A stretch of DNA of 64,000 nt. Source: Arenicola marina (taxonomy: Eukaryota > Annelida > Polychaeta > Arenicolidae). How positions within the stretch are numbered: the stretch's first letter is position 1; each line of letters opens with the position of its first letter. The stretch covers positions 42,686,811 through 42,750,810 of the forward strand of contig OZ025255.1 in the NCBI GenBank assembly GCA_964019135.1. Reading direction: 5' to 3'. This document shows positions 11,372 to 22,639 of the stretch, one piece after another. Under the pieces are notes generated by a model that did not search any database, was not told the origin of the DNA, and saw only the letters and a program-made list of their open reading frames with translations. A program made the translations under genes and the position numbers.

Positions 11372-11735
11372 TAGACCCTGAGCATCCCCGTGCCCTCTCC
11401 ACCCCACCCCAACCCCCCTTAACTGAGATCCCAAGCATCTCCCATCCCTCTCCACCCCCCTTAACTTAGACCACATCCATCCCTCTCCACGCCCCCCCCC
11501 CTTTAACTTTAACCCTGAGCATCCCCAGTCCCTCTCCACCCTGCCCCCCCCCTTAACTGAGATCCCAAGCATCCCCCATCCCTCTCCACCCCCCCCCCCC
11601 TTAACTTAGACCCCGAGCACCCCCGTCCCTCGCTACCCCCCACCCCTTACCTTAGACCCCAAGTATCCCCCACGCCTCTCCCCCTCAACTTTAACCCTGA
11701 GCATCCCCCATCTCTCTCCACCCCCATCCCCCTTT
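11372..11735. repeat. C-rich degenerate minisatellite, about six units of about 55-65 bp
   Basis: Units combine CCCTGAGCATCCCC or CCCAAGCATCCCC, CCTCTCCACC, a C-run of variable length and TTAACTTAGA or TTAACTGAGA. Plus-strand units are pyrimidine-rich. Copies are less alike than in the larger arrays, suggesting an older array. Confidence 0.8.
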
Positions 11736-13567
11736 ACTTCGCTCTCGTACTTTGGTCTTAACTTAAGAGACATTTGGGACATTGAGAGAGAGAGAAACGT
11801 TCTCTGTGCGTCCTTTATGCAATTCCAACCAAACCCACGCCGGGTTCTTGTTTGCCTTTGTGTATCCTCCTAGGAGTTTTGTCTGCCTCTCGACTGTCCC
11901 GTTGCGGTGTCTCGCACATTTATTTCCCTTTCACATGCATCGCAGAAGCCTGATATTTTGCCGTCCCCAACCCCACCCCCGTCTCTTCGTGTCCGACGTC
12001 GGCCCCCAACGAACCACCCTCCCCCACCCCCCCGCCCCCGCCCCAGCCTCCTCTCCCCGCAACCGTATCTCTTGCGACTCCTTTAATAACCATCAAAAAC
12101 CATCACGTGACAGCGATACATCTACAGCCATGACGAGGGTGTGTGTGTGGTGGGGTGGGGTGGGGGAGTGGGTTATTGGTGGTGGTGTGGGGGGGGAGGG
12201 TATATATGGATATCCCGGTATCAACTTCAGACAATAGAAATGAGACCTGATGGAAGTAAATGAGCCGAGCTTTCAAGCCTGCTCCTTGACCCCCCCCCCC
12301 ACCCCCCGACACCCCCAGCCCCATCCCCGTCGCCATCCCACGTGAGTCCGGGTTCACCAGATCCCGACAGTCCACAGGACAGCCAGACAGCCACGTCACG
12401 TAACACCAGCAGGTCGCCGGGCGAAATGGAGACCCAACATGTAGCACATTGGAACGGAAGGGCATCCTCCGTCCCGGCAGCGAGCACTGCTTGTATCACG
12501 TGATGGTTGCCAATCTCAGTTCCCGCTAATTAATCAACAAATCAACGTTATGACAGGGAATGATGGGATGGGGTCTAGGATTACAGTATCGCATTGAAAA
12601 TCCCATTTTCAGAGTTTTCCCTTCGCAAACAATTACCGCGCGACACCATGACTGATGATGGTGACTAACGTGATAAAGACATTGTATACGGTGAACACGG
12701 GACTCCGGCGTTCTTCTGTGGTTTGGGTTTCCAACTCGCTAAATGTGTTGCCAACTTGGTTGGTTCTATGGTTTGAGAAGGGTAACCTATCAAAGTCACA
12801 TCGCATCAGTGGGGAGGCTGAAGGGTGGAGCGGACGGCATTTTCGTCCTAGCCTCACCAGGACGTTGTGGTGGTGCTCATGATTAAAAAATCCTCTTCAA
12901 TATGAGTTCAGCAGTTTCTGAATTAAAAAAAGTCACTTCTTGGATGACTACTTATGTAGTTTGAACCCGATAATCGCTCGACAAATCTTGCACTTAGTGC
13001 TCAGTCTAGGGGCGTAGCCTAAGTGGCGATTATGAATACGGCCACAGGAGGCGTACTTTGAGGCACCTCTGATGGCAATCCAGGCATTGCTGGATCGTAA
13101 ATTTATAAAAAAAGTTTCAAGAAAAAGTAACCGATTAAATAATTAATTGCCTTTGACCTCTTAAAGATGTGCTGCGCCACAGACACAATGACTGGGAAAA
13201 TCATCGGAAAATGGCGACCTCCCTCCCCCCCACCTCGGCGATTTTAAACCGAATTCATATGCTTCACAAAAATAAATTCGCAATTAGAAAATGGACCCGG
13301 AATGAACCGTTTTATCATTATGTGATACTTTGGCCTGCTTCAGCTCGAAAAAAATTTATTCTCAAGCTATCAATCCAGCCACTAAACCGGAAGTGTGGTT
13401 CAAGATTCCACGCTTACCCATCTGCGGTGACTTTAACATCACCACAGCATTAAAACACATGGACGAACACCCCCCCCCCCCCCTTCAGGTTAATGGCGCC
13501 GCCATTACACGAAGGTTTACGGCTCACACGACCTCCCACGGCAGGCGGACCCAGGACTTGTTTGGTC
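11736..13567. other. Unique stretch, no gene identified
   Basis: Contains GT/GGGT-rich (12137-12200) and C-rich (12289-12310) simple stretches. Open frames of 60-151 codons on both strands overlap and have no recognisable domains. Confidence 0.5.
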
Positions 13568-13767
13568 NNNNNNNNNNNNNNNNNNNNNNNNNNNNNNNNN
13601 NNNNNNNNNNNNNNNNNNNNNNNNNNNNNNNNNNNNNNNNNNNNNNNNNNNNNNNNNNNNNNNNNNNNNNNNNNNNNNNNNNNNNNNNNNNNNNNNNNNN
13701 NNNNNNNNNNNNNNNNNNNNNNNNNNNNNNNNNNNNNNNNNNNNNNNNNNNNNNNNNNNNNNNNNNN
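13568..13767. other. Assembly gap, exactly 200 N
   Basis: A run of 200 N of fixed size. The true distance across it is unknown and the join may be uncertain. Confidence 1.
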
Positions 13768-15148
13768 GACAGTACAATATACCAAGCACTGGAATAACCC
13801 TTCTAGAGAGCCCGGACCTCGCCAAGTCGGACTGGCGTTTAGAGGCGCTGGGTGCAGCCGTATTGTCTGTTAGGGAGTTTTTTGGGGTGGCCAATGACAG
13901 CCACATGTCTACGATATAGTGAAGGCGCCCGCGTCTTGAGAACAACATGTGAATGAAAGATCTGTAAAACGACACTTGAAAGCGGCGCTAACAGCTGCTT
14001 AGGATGGACAGAAACCAGAGGACCTCGCGGAAAGCGGAGTCCGCTATCTTGGAAAGATATCAATGTCTCACCAACTTGGGGAAGGCAAAGACATCCCGCG
14101 AAGACGTTGATGTCCATGAATTAGGCGCATGGGTGCGGCGCTAAGCTCCATGGAATTAATGGAGGGAGGGTGGATCGGTGTAAAATTTAAGTTACTATTT
14201 CAACAAAATGTAAACAAGCGACCGGCGAAACAATCAATATTTCTATTAGCCTTATACTAACCGATTACAATCTGGGAGGGTTTTTTTCTCAAAAGGTGAC
14301 TACCATGGGTAAACTCCTTTTTCACCCTACACACGGGTGGCTATTTCAGTCAATGCAAAAACAAAGATGTGCCTCCACCCACATCTTGTCCGTCGCCGGT
14401 CGCGGCACCACGACAACAACCATGCCATGGTGACCTTACCGGAGTGACCCCTCTGATATCCTTTTCTCCCATTAGAAATGGCACACACCTCCAACCCATA
14501 GTATACCAAAGGCCACTTCCCTTAGCACGATACGCGCAACTCCCGAAGCCTTTCATCTCTGTTTGCCAACTGTCCGTCAAGGTTTAAAGCCAAAATCAAG
14601 AGCCGTACAGCTCGCTAAGGGCAAGGGGTAGGGTGGGTGGAGGTAGCTGTCACCATGGCGGCTGCCAGGGTGGGTGGGGGTGGTTGTCCCCATGGCGGCT
14701 GTCAGACATACTCCAGTCGTCGTGACACTGCTAGGGCTTCGACACTCGGAGTACGCCACGTCTGCCATAGATTTAATTAGAATTAAGTGCGTGGCGAACA
14801 GAGTTAAATGGATCCACTTCCATGCCCATATATTAGCATTTTATGACGGCACTATTGACCTTGGCGGCATAAATCCTAGGCGACGCCCGTTTGCTTTTTT
14901 TGTTTTGTTTTTTTGGAGCGCGCCCCGCTTTCTTCAACCCGAACCGTTCTGTGGTAAGTAGGCTCTAGCATCGTGCGGCGATAAGACCCAGGATTTACAA
15001 TGAGGATTGTAGGCTGTGGGTTGGCATTGCGAGGAGAGGGGTTAGGTAGGGTAACAACCTCCTCCTCCCCCCCCCACCCCCCCCCCCCTCCATCGCAGTG
15101 CGACAGGGTCACCGAAAGCCGTCGTCAGTTGATTCCGTCCACCCACTC

Positions 15149-15154
<6 letters not shown>
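13768..15154. other. Unique stretch, no gene identified
   Basis: Includes a short near-duplicate of GGTGGGTGGAGGTAGCTGTC at about 14630-14700 (CATGGCGGCTG appears twice) and a C-run at 15067-15090. No coding signal is convincing. Confidence 0.5.

Positions 15155-15182
<28 letters not shown>
15155..15182. repeat. (TA)n microsatellite
   Basis: About fourteen TA repeats. Confidence 0.95.
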
Positions 15183-15185
<3 letters not shown>

Positions 15186-15689
15186 ATATAAAAACAAAAA
15201 AGTTAAATATTTGGAAACTTTCCGAATTGCCTGGCTCGGGGCCAGTCATATGGGTATTAGGGTGGAGATCGTGAGGCAGGCAAAGAATGTCTTTCATATG
15301 CATTACATTCATGCTGCAACAAACTACTCCAACGTCACAACGATAAGAGAATGGCGTCTTATATTAGAGCTTTCAGCCAGCAGATGGACTTCTTCAAGCA
15401 TTATTGGAAAGCAACATTGGACCGATCCATTAGGACGAGACAGAAAATAGAAATAGATCTATGCACACATCTTACTAGAATGCTTTTACATATTATATTT
15501 TCAAATGGTCTGTATGTCCATTATGTGTGTGTTGTGTGTGTACCTAATGTACCGGAGGCCGGTGGCCTACATTACAAAATGAAACAAACCTTACTACAAT
15601 GCCAGTAAGTTATAATTTCTGTATTACGCCGGTACACGTCAGTTTTGATTTGATTAGGGATGATTTCATAAACCATTTCACCAACTTCA
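15183..15689. other. Unique intron-like DNA before the lectin array
   Basis: AT-rich sequence with no tandem structure. If the lectin gene extends to the left on the plus strand, this is part of its last intron. No upstream lectin exon (first half of the domain, signal peptide) could be recognised here or further left. Confidence 0.4.
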
Positions 15690-17725
15690 GTAATGTTCAG
15701 TGATGGTGATGTCAATGTTCTGTTTATTGTTCACAGTGACCTGGCGCAGTAATATCGTGATGGCAATGTTCTGATTGTGGTTCACAGAGCCCTGGCGCAG
15801 TAATATCGTGATGTCAATGTTGTGTTTGTTGTTCACAGAGCCCTGGCGCAGTAATATCGTGATGTCAATGTTGTGTTTGTTGTTCACAGAGCCCTGGCGC
15901 AGTAATTTCGTGATGTCAATGTTGTGTTTGTGGTTCACAGAGCCCTGGCGCAGTAATATCGTGATGTCAATGTTGTGTTTGTTGTTCACAGAGCCCTGGC
16001 GCAGTAATATCGTGATGTCAATGTTGTGTTTGTTGTTCACAGAGCCCTGGCGCAGTAATATCGTGATGTCAATGTTGTGTTTGTTGTTCACAGAGCCCTG
16101 GCGCAGTAATATCGTGATGGCAATGTTGTGTTTGTTGTTCACAGAGCCCTGGCGCAGTAATATCGTGATGGCAATGTTGTGTTTGTTGTTCACAGAACCC
16201 TGGCGCAGTAATGTCGTGATGGCAATGTTGTGTTTGTTGTTCACAGAGCCCTGGCGCAGTAATATCGTGATGTCAATGTTGTGTTTGTTCTTCACAGAGC
16301 CCTGGCGCAGTAATATCGTGATGTCAATGTTGTGTTTGTTGTTCACAGAGCCCTGGCGCAGTAATATCGTGATGGCAATGTTGTGTTTGTTGTTCACAGA
16401 GCCCTGGCGCAGTAATATCGTGATGGCAATGTTGTGTTTGTTGTTCACAGAGCCCTGGCGCAGTAATATCGTGATGCCAATGTTGTGTTTGTTGTTCACA
16501 GAGCCCTGGCGCAGTAATATCGTGATGTCAATGTTGTGTTTGTTGTTCACAGAGCCCTGGCGCAGTAATATCGTGATGTCAATGTTGTGTTTGTTGTTCA
16601 CAGAGCCCTGACGCAGTAATATCGTGATGGGAATGTTGTGTTTGTTGTTCACAGAGCCCTGGCGCAGTAATATCGTGATATCAATGTTGTGTTTGTTGTT
16701 CACAGAGCCCTGGCGCAGTAATATCGTGATGTCAATGTTGTGTTTGTTGTTCACAGAGCCCTGGCGCAGTAATATCGTGATGGGAATGTTGTGTTTGTTG
16801 TTCACAGAGCCCTGGCGCAGTAATATCGTGATGGGAATGTTGTGTTTGTTGTTCACAGAGCCCTGGCGCAGTAATATCGTGATGTCAATGTTGTGTTTGT
16901 TGTTCACAGAGCCCTGGCGCAGTAATATCGTGATGGCAATGTTGTGTTTGTTGTTCACAGAGCCCTGGCGCAGTAATATCGTGATGGCAATGTTGTGTTT
17001 GTTGTTCACAGAGCCCTGGCGCAGTAATATCGTGATGTCAATGTTGTGTTTGTTGTTCACAGAGCCCTGGCGCAGTAATATCGTGATGTCAATGTTGTGT
17101 TTGTTGTTCACAGAGCCCTGGCGCAGTAATATCGTGATGTCAATGTTGTGTTTGTTGTTCACAGAACCCTGGCGCAGTAATATCGTGATGTCAATGTTGT
17201 GTTTGTTGTTCACAGAGCCCTGGCGCAGTAATATCGTGATGTCAATGTTGTGTTTGTTGTTCACAGAGCCCTGGCGCAGTAATATCGTGATGGCAATGTT
17301 GTGTTTGTTGTTCACAGAACCCTGGCGCAGTAATATCGTGATGTCAATGTTGTGTTTGTTGTTCACAGAGCCCTGGCGCAGTAATATCGTGATGTCAATG
17401 TTCTGATTGTGGTTCACAGAGCCCTGGCGCAGTAATATCGTGATGTCAATGTTGTGTTTGTTGTTCACAGAGCCCTGGCGCAGTAATATCGTGATGTCAA
17501 TGTTGTGTTTGTTGTTCACAGAGCCCTGGCGCAGTAATATCGTGATGGCAATGTTGTGTTTGTTGTTCACAGAACCCTGGCGCAGTAATATCGTGATGTC
17601 AATGTTGTGTTTGTTGTTCACAGAGCCCTGGCGCAGTAATATCGTGATGTCAATGTTCTGATTGTGGTTCACAGAGCCCTGGCGCAGTAATATCGTGATG
17701 TCAATGTTGTGTTTGTTGTTCACAG
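15690..17725 (+). repeat. 51-bp minisatellite, about 40 units, each with the 3' splice site and first bases of the lectin exon
   Basis: Every unit contains TGTGTTTGTTGTTCACAG, then AGCCCTGGCGCAGTAAT, then ATCGTGATGTCAATGT. The first two parts are identical to the acceptor (ending at 17725) and the first 17 bases of the C-type lectin exon at 17726. The unit is 17 codons, so the frame EPWRSNIVMSMLCLLFT stays open over long runs on the plus strand and throughout on the minus strand. These are repeat effects. In-frame TGA codons interrupt the plus frame at 16609-16611, 17404-17406 and 17659-17661. The first unit, near 15730, is the most diverged. Confidence 0.95.
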
Positions 17726-17970
17726 AGCCCTGGCGCAGTAATTACGTGTGGACGGGCGGCACGGACATGACGGAGGAGAGCACATGGGAGTGGGTGGGTA
17801 CAGGCAAGGGGCTGGACTACACCAACTGGAGGGCCGGACAGCCCGACAACCACAACGGCGACCAGCACTGTATCTACTTCCGGGCTGATGGGGTGGATCC
17901 GCGCTGGGACGACTGGCACTGCCAGGCCGCGAGACTCAACTTCATCTGTGAGGTTACCCTCAAAGTCTAG
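17726..17970 (+). CDS. Last exon of a C-type lectin domain protein (C-terminal half of the domain)
   Basis: The exon encodes about 81 residues in phase 1 after the acceptor TTGTTCACAG. It reads PWRSNYVWTGGTDMTEEST, then WEWVGTG, then NWRAGQPDNHNGDQHC, WDDWHC and LNFICEV before TAG at 17968-17970. These are hallmarks of the second half of a C-type lectin fold: the W(I/T)GG strand, the QPD triplet of calcium site 2 (galactose-type specificity in classical family members), the WND-like motif (here WDD), and two of the conserved cysteines plus the FICE ending. Such proteins are normally secreted or membrane-bound carbohydrate binders, often in immune recognition in invertebrates. The first half of the domain and any signal peptide must lie in upstream exons, which I cannot see. 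The exon is preceded by about 40 tandem copies of its own acceptor and followed by tandem copies of its last 45 bases. Sugar specificity is inference. Confidence 0.9.
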
Positions 17971-18090
17971 GCCGCGAGACACAACTTCATCTGTGAGGTT
18001 ACTCTCCAAGTCCAGGCCGCGCGACTCAACTTTATTTGTGAGGTCACCCTCAAAGTCTAGGCCGCGAGACACATCTGCGAGATCAACTTC
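17926..18090 (+). repeat. 45-bp tandem duplication of the lectin C-terminal coding end, about 3.6 units
   Basis: Units start at 17926, 17971, 18016 and 18061 (the last partial). The first is coding (AARLNFICEVTLKV then TAG). The second ends in CAG in place of TAG and reads AARHNFICEVTLQV; the third again ends in TAG. The unit is 15 codons, so copies two and three are in frame with the exon but lie after its stop codon, in the presumed 3' untranslated region. Confidence 0.93.
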
Positions 18091-19971
18091 GATAAACCGG
18101 CAGTCTCAATGACCGACTAAAGTCACCCTATCAGCGACAACAACCCCCTTATAGGTATTCACACTCGCCAAGCCAACCGCTAGAAGCTTACATATAGGCA
18201 ATTTGGGAGAGTAGAACCCACCGCATCAACCTCAAGATTAAACGTGAACCTCAAAACGCGAAACTGACTTACACCTTCGCCCCAGCTTTGTGTTCCGGAC
18301 CGTATGATGTTCACATTTTACACTGGACCAGCGGGCAAGACAATGACCTCAATTATCGCCTACTAGCAGAGGCCACCAACTTGGAACCTCATCAAAGCCC
18401 AAAACAACGATTACAACCAAACAAGCAGTGCCAACCCCACAGTATTCCAGCGAAAAGAACAATACTTGTGTATCGATAGAGACTCAGAAGGGGTTGATGA
18501 CATGAACACCAAGAAGGACAAAACACACAATGGTGCAATAATACACAGCCACCCTGGGGTCCTCATGACCAGTGGTTAAACTCCATGTAACAACAACAAA
18601 CCAGAGTCCTTCGACCACCCACCCCCTGGGACGGGCAGGCGTACCCCAGACCAACGGCCGCCCAGGCCGGAACGGGATGCACGACGAAAAAATTGGTAAA
18701 CACCTGATCTCTGGGGAGAGTTCTGTTCGGTGTCGGCCTTGGTGTGATGGAAAAAGAAGCATGAAGCAACAACCTGAAGGTCAGAGCGCGTAAGCTTACG
18801 CCACTGACACACACCGGAGCCGGTAAACTGAATGCCAGCGCGAGATAAATAATCCTTTGAATAGCTGATATCTGGCGACTACGGTTATCTCCTATTTATA
18901 TGCGGACCGATAGGCCGATGGAGAACATGGCAGATATTATCGGTAGTTCGCAGCATTTCACCCGATAAGGTGAAATGTGTTCAATGCACCGAGGCACCTT
19001 TAGCGGTTGAGGTTCGGTTGCCGTATAAACCCCAAGCGCCTCAGCGATGGAGTGAGTTAGCACCAGTTGGTCTGTCAATGGTTAATCCTCACCGCCTGGT
19101 AGAACAATGGCAAAACCAGGGTGTGGTTAAAGCAATGGGAGCTGCGGTTATCTTCTCGCGTGCCGAGGCAAACCACGTCATCGAGCTCAAATAACCATCT
19201 GTAACAATGTGCCATCTGGCATCAGTCGGGCTCTTACGGCCATTTAATCATGTCCTATGCCATCGGAAACAAATCCCAGACAACCATCTGTAACAACCCC
19301 TCATTTGGCATGGAGCATGGAACTCCAGACAACCTTTTGTTGCTGCTATCTGGCATTAAGTTTAGATGACCAACTGAAACAACCGCATAGCGATCGGAGT
19401 TTAAACAACCATCTGAACGCTCTCCTTGGCTGGCTGCAGTGACGACATGGAGGAGAAAACCCTGCCTGGCGAGAACAATGCAGACCCGAGTACTCGGACG
19501 GCACAGGAAGCTAGCTGCGATAAAGATACGATTCGCTGCTGCAGTTGATCAGTGCACATTTGATATGTATACCTGTACATGAATCAGTACTTAAGACAAC
19601 AATATGAGGCATTAGATATCTGTCGAGTAAGTTATTAAGAGTTATACAGTACTTGAATGCGTTCTTTAGCGTGTATGTTATAGATAATGGTACTGTATAG
19701 TTTAGGTACAGTGTTACAAAGGTAAGATATTGTTGATTTTCTTATACCGTTTATTCGCAAAAAGGCACGTCCGTTGAACCGATTAAAGTTAGCCTAAAAT
19801 TAGTTTTAATATGTACACAGCATTCTATAGTCTAGGTCACCCAAACTTAAGCAAAGGTAATTTTACAAAAATAAGTATGGAATAATTATGATGGCGAACG
19901 CTTCAAACCACAATACGATTGATAACGAACGACTCTGACGATTATATGAGGCAAAGGGAAACATGTTTGGG
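18091..19971. other. Downstream of the lectin exon; no gene identified
   Basis: AT-balanced unique DNA. No clear polyadenylation signal could be tied to the lectin. Open frames on both strands overlap (for example four around 18560-18814) and look random. Confidence 0.5.
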
Positions 19972-20722
19972 TTATGAGAGGGAAAGCCTGGGTAACCAGT
20001 ACGGGAAGGGAAACCTGAGTAGCTTCGGTATGGGGGGGGGGGGGTTAACTTCGGTATGGTATGGGAAGCCTGGATAACTTGGTATGGCGAGGGACCTGGG
20101 TAACTTCGGTACGGAGGGGGGCTGAGTAACTTCGGTATGGGGGGGGGGGGCTGGGTAACTTCGGTATGAGGGGGGGCTGGGTAACTTCGGTATGGGGGGG
20201 GGCTGGGTAACTTCGGTATGGGGGGGGGCTGGGTAACTTCGGTATGAAGGGGTGTAACTGTGATATGGGGAGACTGGGTTACCGGTATGGGAGGGGAGGC
20301 CTGGGTAACTTCGGTATGGGGGGGGGAGCCTGGGTAACTTTGGAATGGAAGGGGGGGGGGGGGCTGGGTAACCTCGGTATGCTAGGGGAAGCCTGGGTAA
20401 CTTCGGTATGGGATGCGAATGTCTGGGTAAATTCGGTATGGGAGGGGTACCCTGGGTAACTTTAGTATGGGATGGTCCTGGGTAACTTTGGTATGGAGTG
20501 GGGAAGCCTGGGTAATTTCGTTTGGGGGGGGGGCTAGGTAACTCTGGTATGGATTGGGTACGCCTGGGTAATTTCGGTTGGGGGGGGGGGGCTGGGTAAC
20601 TTTGGTATGGAGGGGGGAAGACTGGACAATTTCGGTATGCGTGGGGGCTAGGTAAGTTCGGCATGGAGGGGGGGAGGGAAGGGTTCTGGGTAACGTCGGT
20701 ATAGGAGGGGAAGCCTGGGTAA
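19972..20722. repeat. Degenerate 25-35-bp minisatellite with G-runs, about 25 units
   Basis: Units share CTGGGTAACTTCGGTATGG followed by a G-run of variable length. On the minus strand the proline-rich open frame (PSYPGFP, PKLPRLP and similar) is a repeat artefact. Each plus-strand unit contains GGGTAACT, a moderate 5' splice-site match, and each minus-strand unit ends a pyrimidine-rich stretch with ACCCAG. Confidence 0.9.
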
Positions 20723-21425
20723 CTGGGTAACAAGTTTACTATTTTGTGACAAATGGTGTTTTGATGCGCATGAGTTTGCAAAAAAACCCTGTAATGTCCT
20801 ACCGCCTCGCTCGGAAATCTTAAAGGCAAACTGGAACCATGTCCCATGTGGTAAATCCATTCGTACGAGTACGAGTGGGTGTGCGAGAAGACGTGGACAC
20901 TAGCCGCGCAAGAGGGCCAAAGGTAAAGTTAAGATGTAAGCTGGAAGACCTAACCTAAGAGGTTTCCAAAGGGCAAGAAGAAAGCAATACTCATATGACA
21001 AGACTGGAGATCTTGCGGGGAGGGATACGGCTACAGCTACAGGCTAAAGGTGGGTGTGAACGGTGCAGTGGGTAAATTGGAGCTCTGCGCCACCTTGTTC
21101 ACCAATGGGTCGTCCCGGGCCAGACACCACCTGAACTTTTATATCTCTCAAACGACAAAGATGTAGGACTTGATACCATACACGGAAGTCACATGTCACT
21201 GATGACGTCACTGGGTGACTGGTAAGGACTGGACGTTGAGCAGAGCGATGTCACCAGATCGGTTTCTAAATAAACTTTATTAGCGGGGTTATCACTTCGA
21301 AACGATTATGTTCAGTTTTAACGGTTGAACCACAAACCAACTCTGTCTTATTTATTTGTTCGGCAACGAATGTTACGACCGGGGTTTTATGTTTGAAATG
21401 TGGGGCTTTATAATGAAGCATTAAT
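20723..21425. other. Unique stretch, nothing recognised
   Basis: No tandem structure, domain or RNA gene seen. Confidence 0.5.
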
Positions 21426-21640
21426 GGGGGTGTGGCGGGGACGGGTCCGGGGGGCGGGGCCAGGGAGGACGGGTTCAGGGGGGACGGGTCCGGGGGGCGG
21501 GTCCGGGGGGGACGGGTCCGGGGGGCGAGTCTAGGGGGGGGGCGGGACCAGGGGGGACCGGTCTAGGGGGGACGGGTCCGGGGGTCCGGGTCCGGGGGGG
21601 ACGGGTCCGGGGGGCGAGTGGGCAGCAAGTGTAGTTTGTC
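21426..21640. repeat. G-rich minisatellite (GGGACGGGTCCGGGG units)
   Basis: About twelve irregular copies of GACGGGTCCGGGGGG with G-runs of 4-8 bases. Four-G runs at short spacing are a classical G-quadruplex pattern on the plus strand. A further isolated G-run lies at 21686-21703. Confidence 0.85.
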
Positions 21641-22336
21641 TCACCGTTGTAGCAGTATAACGTATAAGTCCAGCTGACAGGGTTCCGGGGGGGGGGGGGG
21701 GGCTAGCAGGAGTTGTACCTTTGAGCAAGCCCAGCTGACGTAATCGGACGTTTTCCTACTTAACCATTGTCAAGGAATGCAAAGCAATAAAAGCAACCGT
21801 AGAAACATTTTTGGCTAATATTTGTTTGTGTTACCTTAATACGTTTTGTTCCGCGACGACAGCGAACGGGAGACACATGTGTTCCACCCAGTTACAATCC
21901 CAGGCGAGATAGAGAGATAAGATTGCAACATTAAAGAAACATCAGATAGCACAGTTCAAACGAAAAAAATCGAACGTCAAACGAAAGCCGACGTACACGA
22001 AATGAGACTCTTTCATTTTCTCTGCCACAACAGGCTGTAAGAACATGAATCGTGACCGACCGACTTACTCGACATAAAATTTCATCTTGCCAAAAATAAG
22101 CCGTGATATGATCTTGAACCAAGGCCAGGATGTGCCATTGTGGGAGACACACATCTCGGGACAAGCTAAGTGTATTTGGCCACATGAAGTTTGCTTGTTT
22201 AACCGTTCGACATCTGGGGTCCATGACCACCGGGATAGTTAATGTGGTGTCAGCAAGGATGGTATACACTATTCTCGGTGTCAGTGATAATAAACGGCAG
22301 TGGTCGTGACACTGTCAGAGGTGGCTACAGGGGGGT
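21641..22336. other. Unique stretch, no gene identified
   Basis: A minus-strand open frame of 112 codons (21931-22269) has no recognisable domain and no supporting splice or start context. No other feature is seen. Confidence 0.45.
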
Positions 22337-22390
22337 GGGGGGGTGAGGGTGTATAAGTCAATCACATCCCGCTATAAAGGGGGCACTGCC
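22337..22390 (+). repeat. Direct repeat, copy 1 (partner at 22571-22622)
   Basis: GGGTGAGGGTGTATAAGTCA followed by ATCACATCCCGCTATAAAGG and GGGCACTG. The second copy 231-234 bp to the right differs at only a few bases. The 39-bp array starts directly after the second copy. Confidence 0.85.
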
Positions 22391-22570
22391 ATATCAACAT
22401 TACCCCCCCCCCCCCTCCCCCTCCTCATCGACCTGAGTGTTACGACAACGGGAATATATCCAGTGATATCTATTAAGCAATGCCCTTGGAACTCGTATTC
22501 CACGGAAGTGCGCCTGAGATTTGCGGCATGGGTAGCGTGTTCACGGGTAGCGTGGCGGCGGGGGGGGGGG

Positions 22571-22622
22571 GGGGGTGAGAGTGTATAAGTTAATCACATC
22601 CCGCTACAAGGGGGGCACTGTC
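22571..22622 (+). repeat. Direct repeat, copy 2, abutting the 39-bp array
   Basis: Matches 22337-22390 (GTGTATAAGTTAATCACATC then CCGCTACAAG). It marks a local duplication of about 230 bp immediately beside the left end of the largest array. Confidence 0.85.
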
Positions 22623-22639
22623 CTATTACAACCCTATGA

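Noticed and set aside
15687..17723. A 678-codon minus-strand open frame opposite the lectin
   Set aside because: It is the reverse reading of the 51-bp array (17 codons per unit) with no start context or domain.
21931..22269. A 112-codon minus-strand open frame
   Set aside because: No domain, splice or start evidence; length is within chance expectation for 64 kb.
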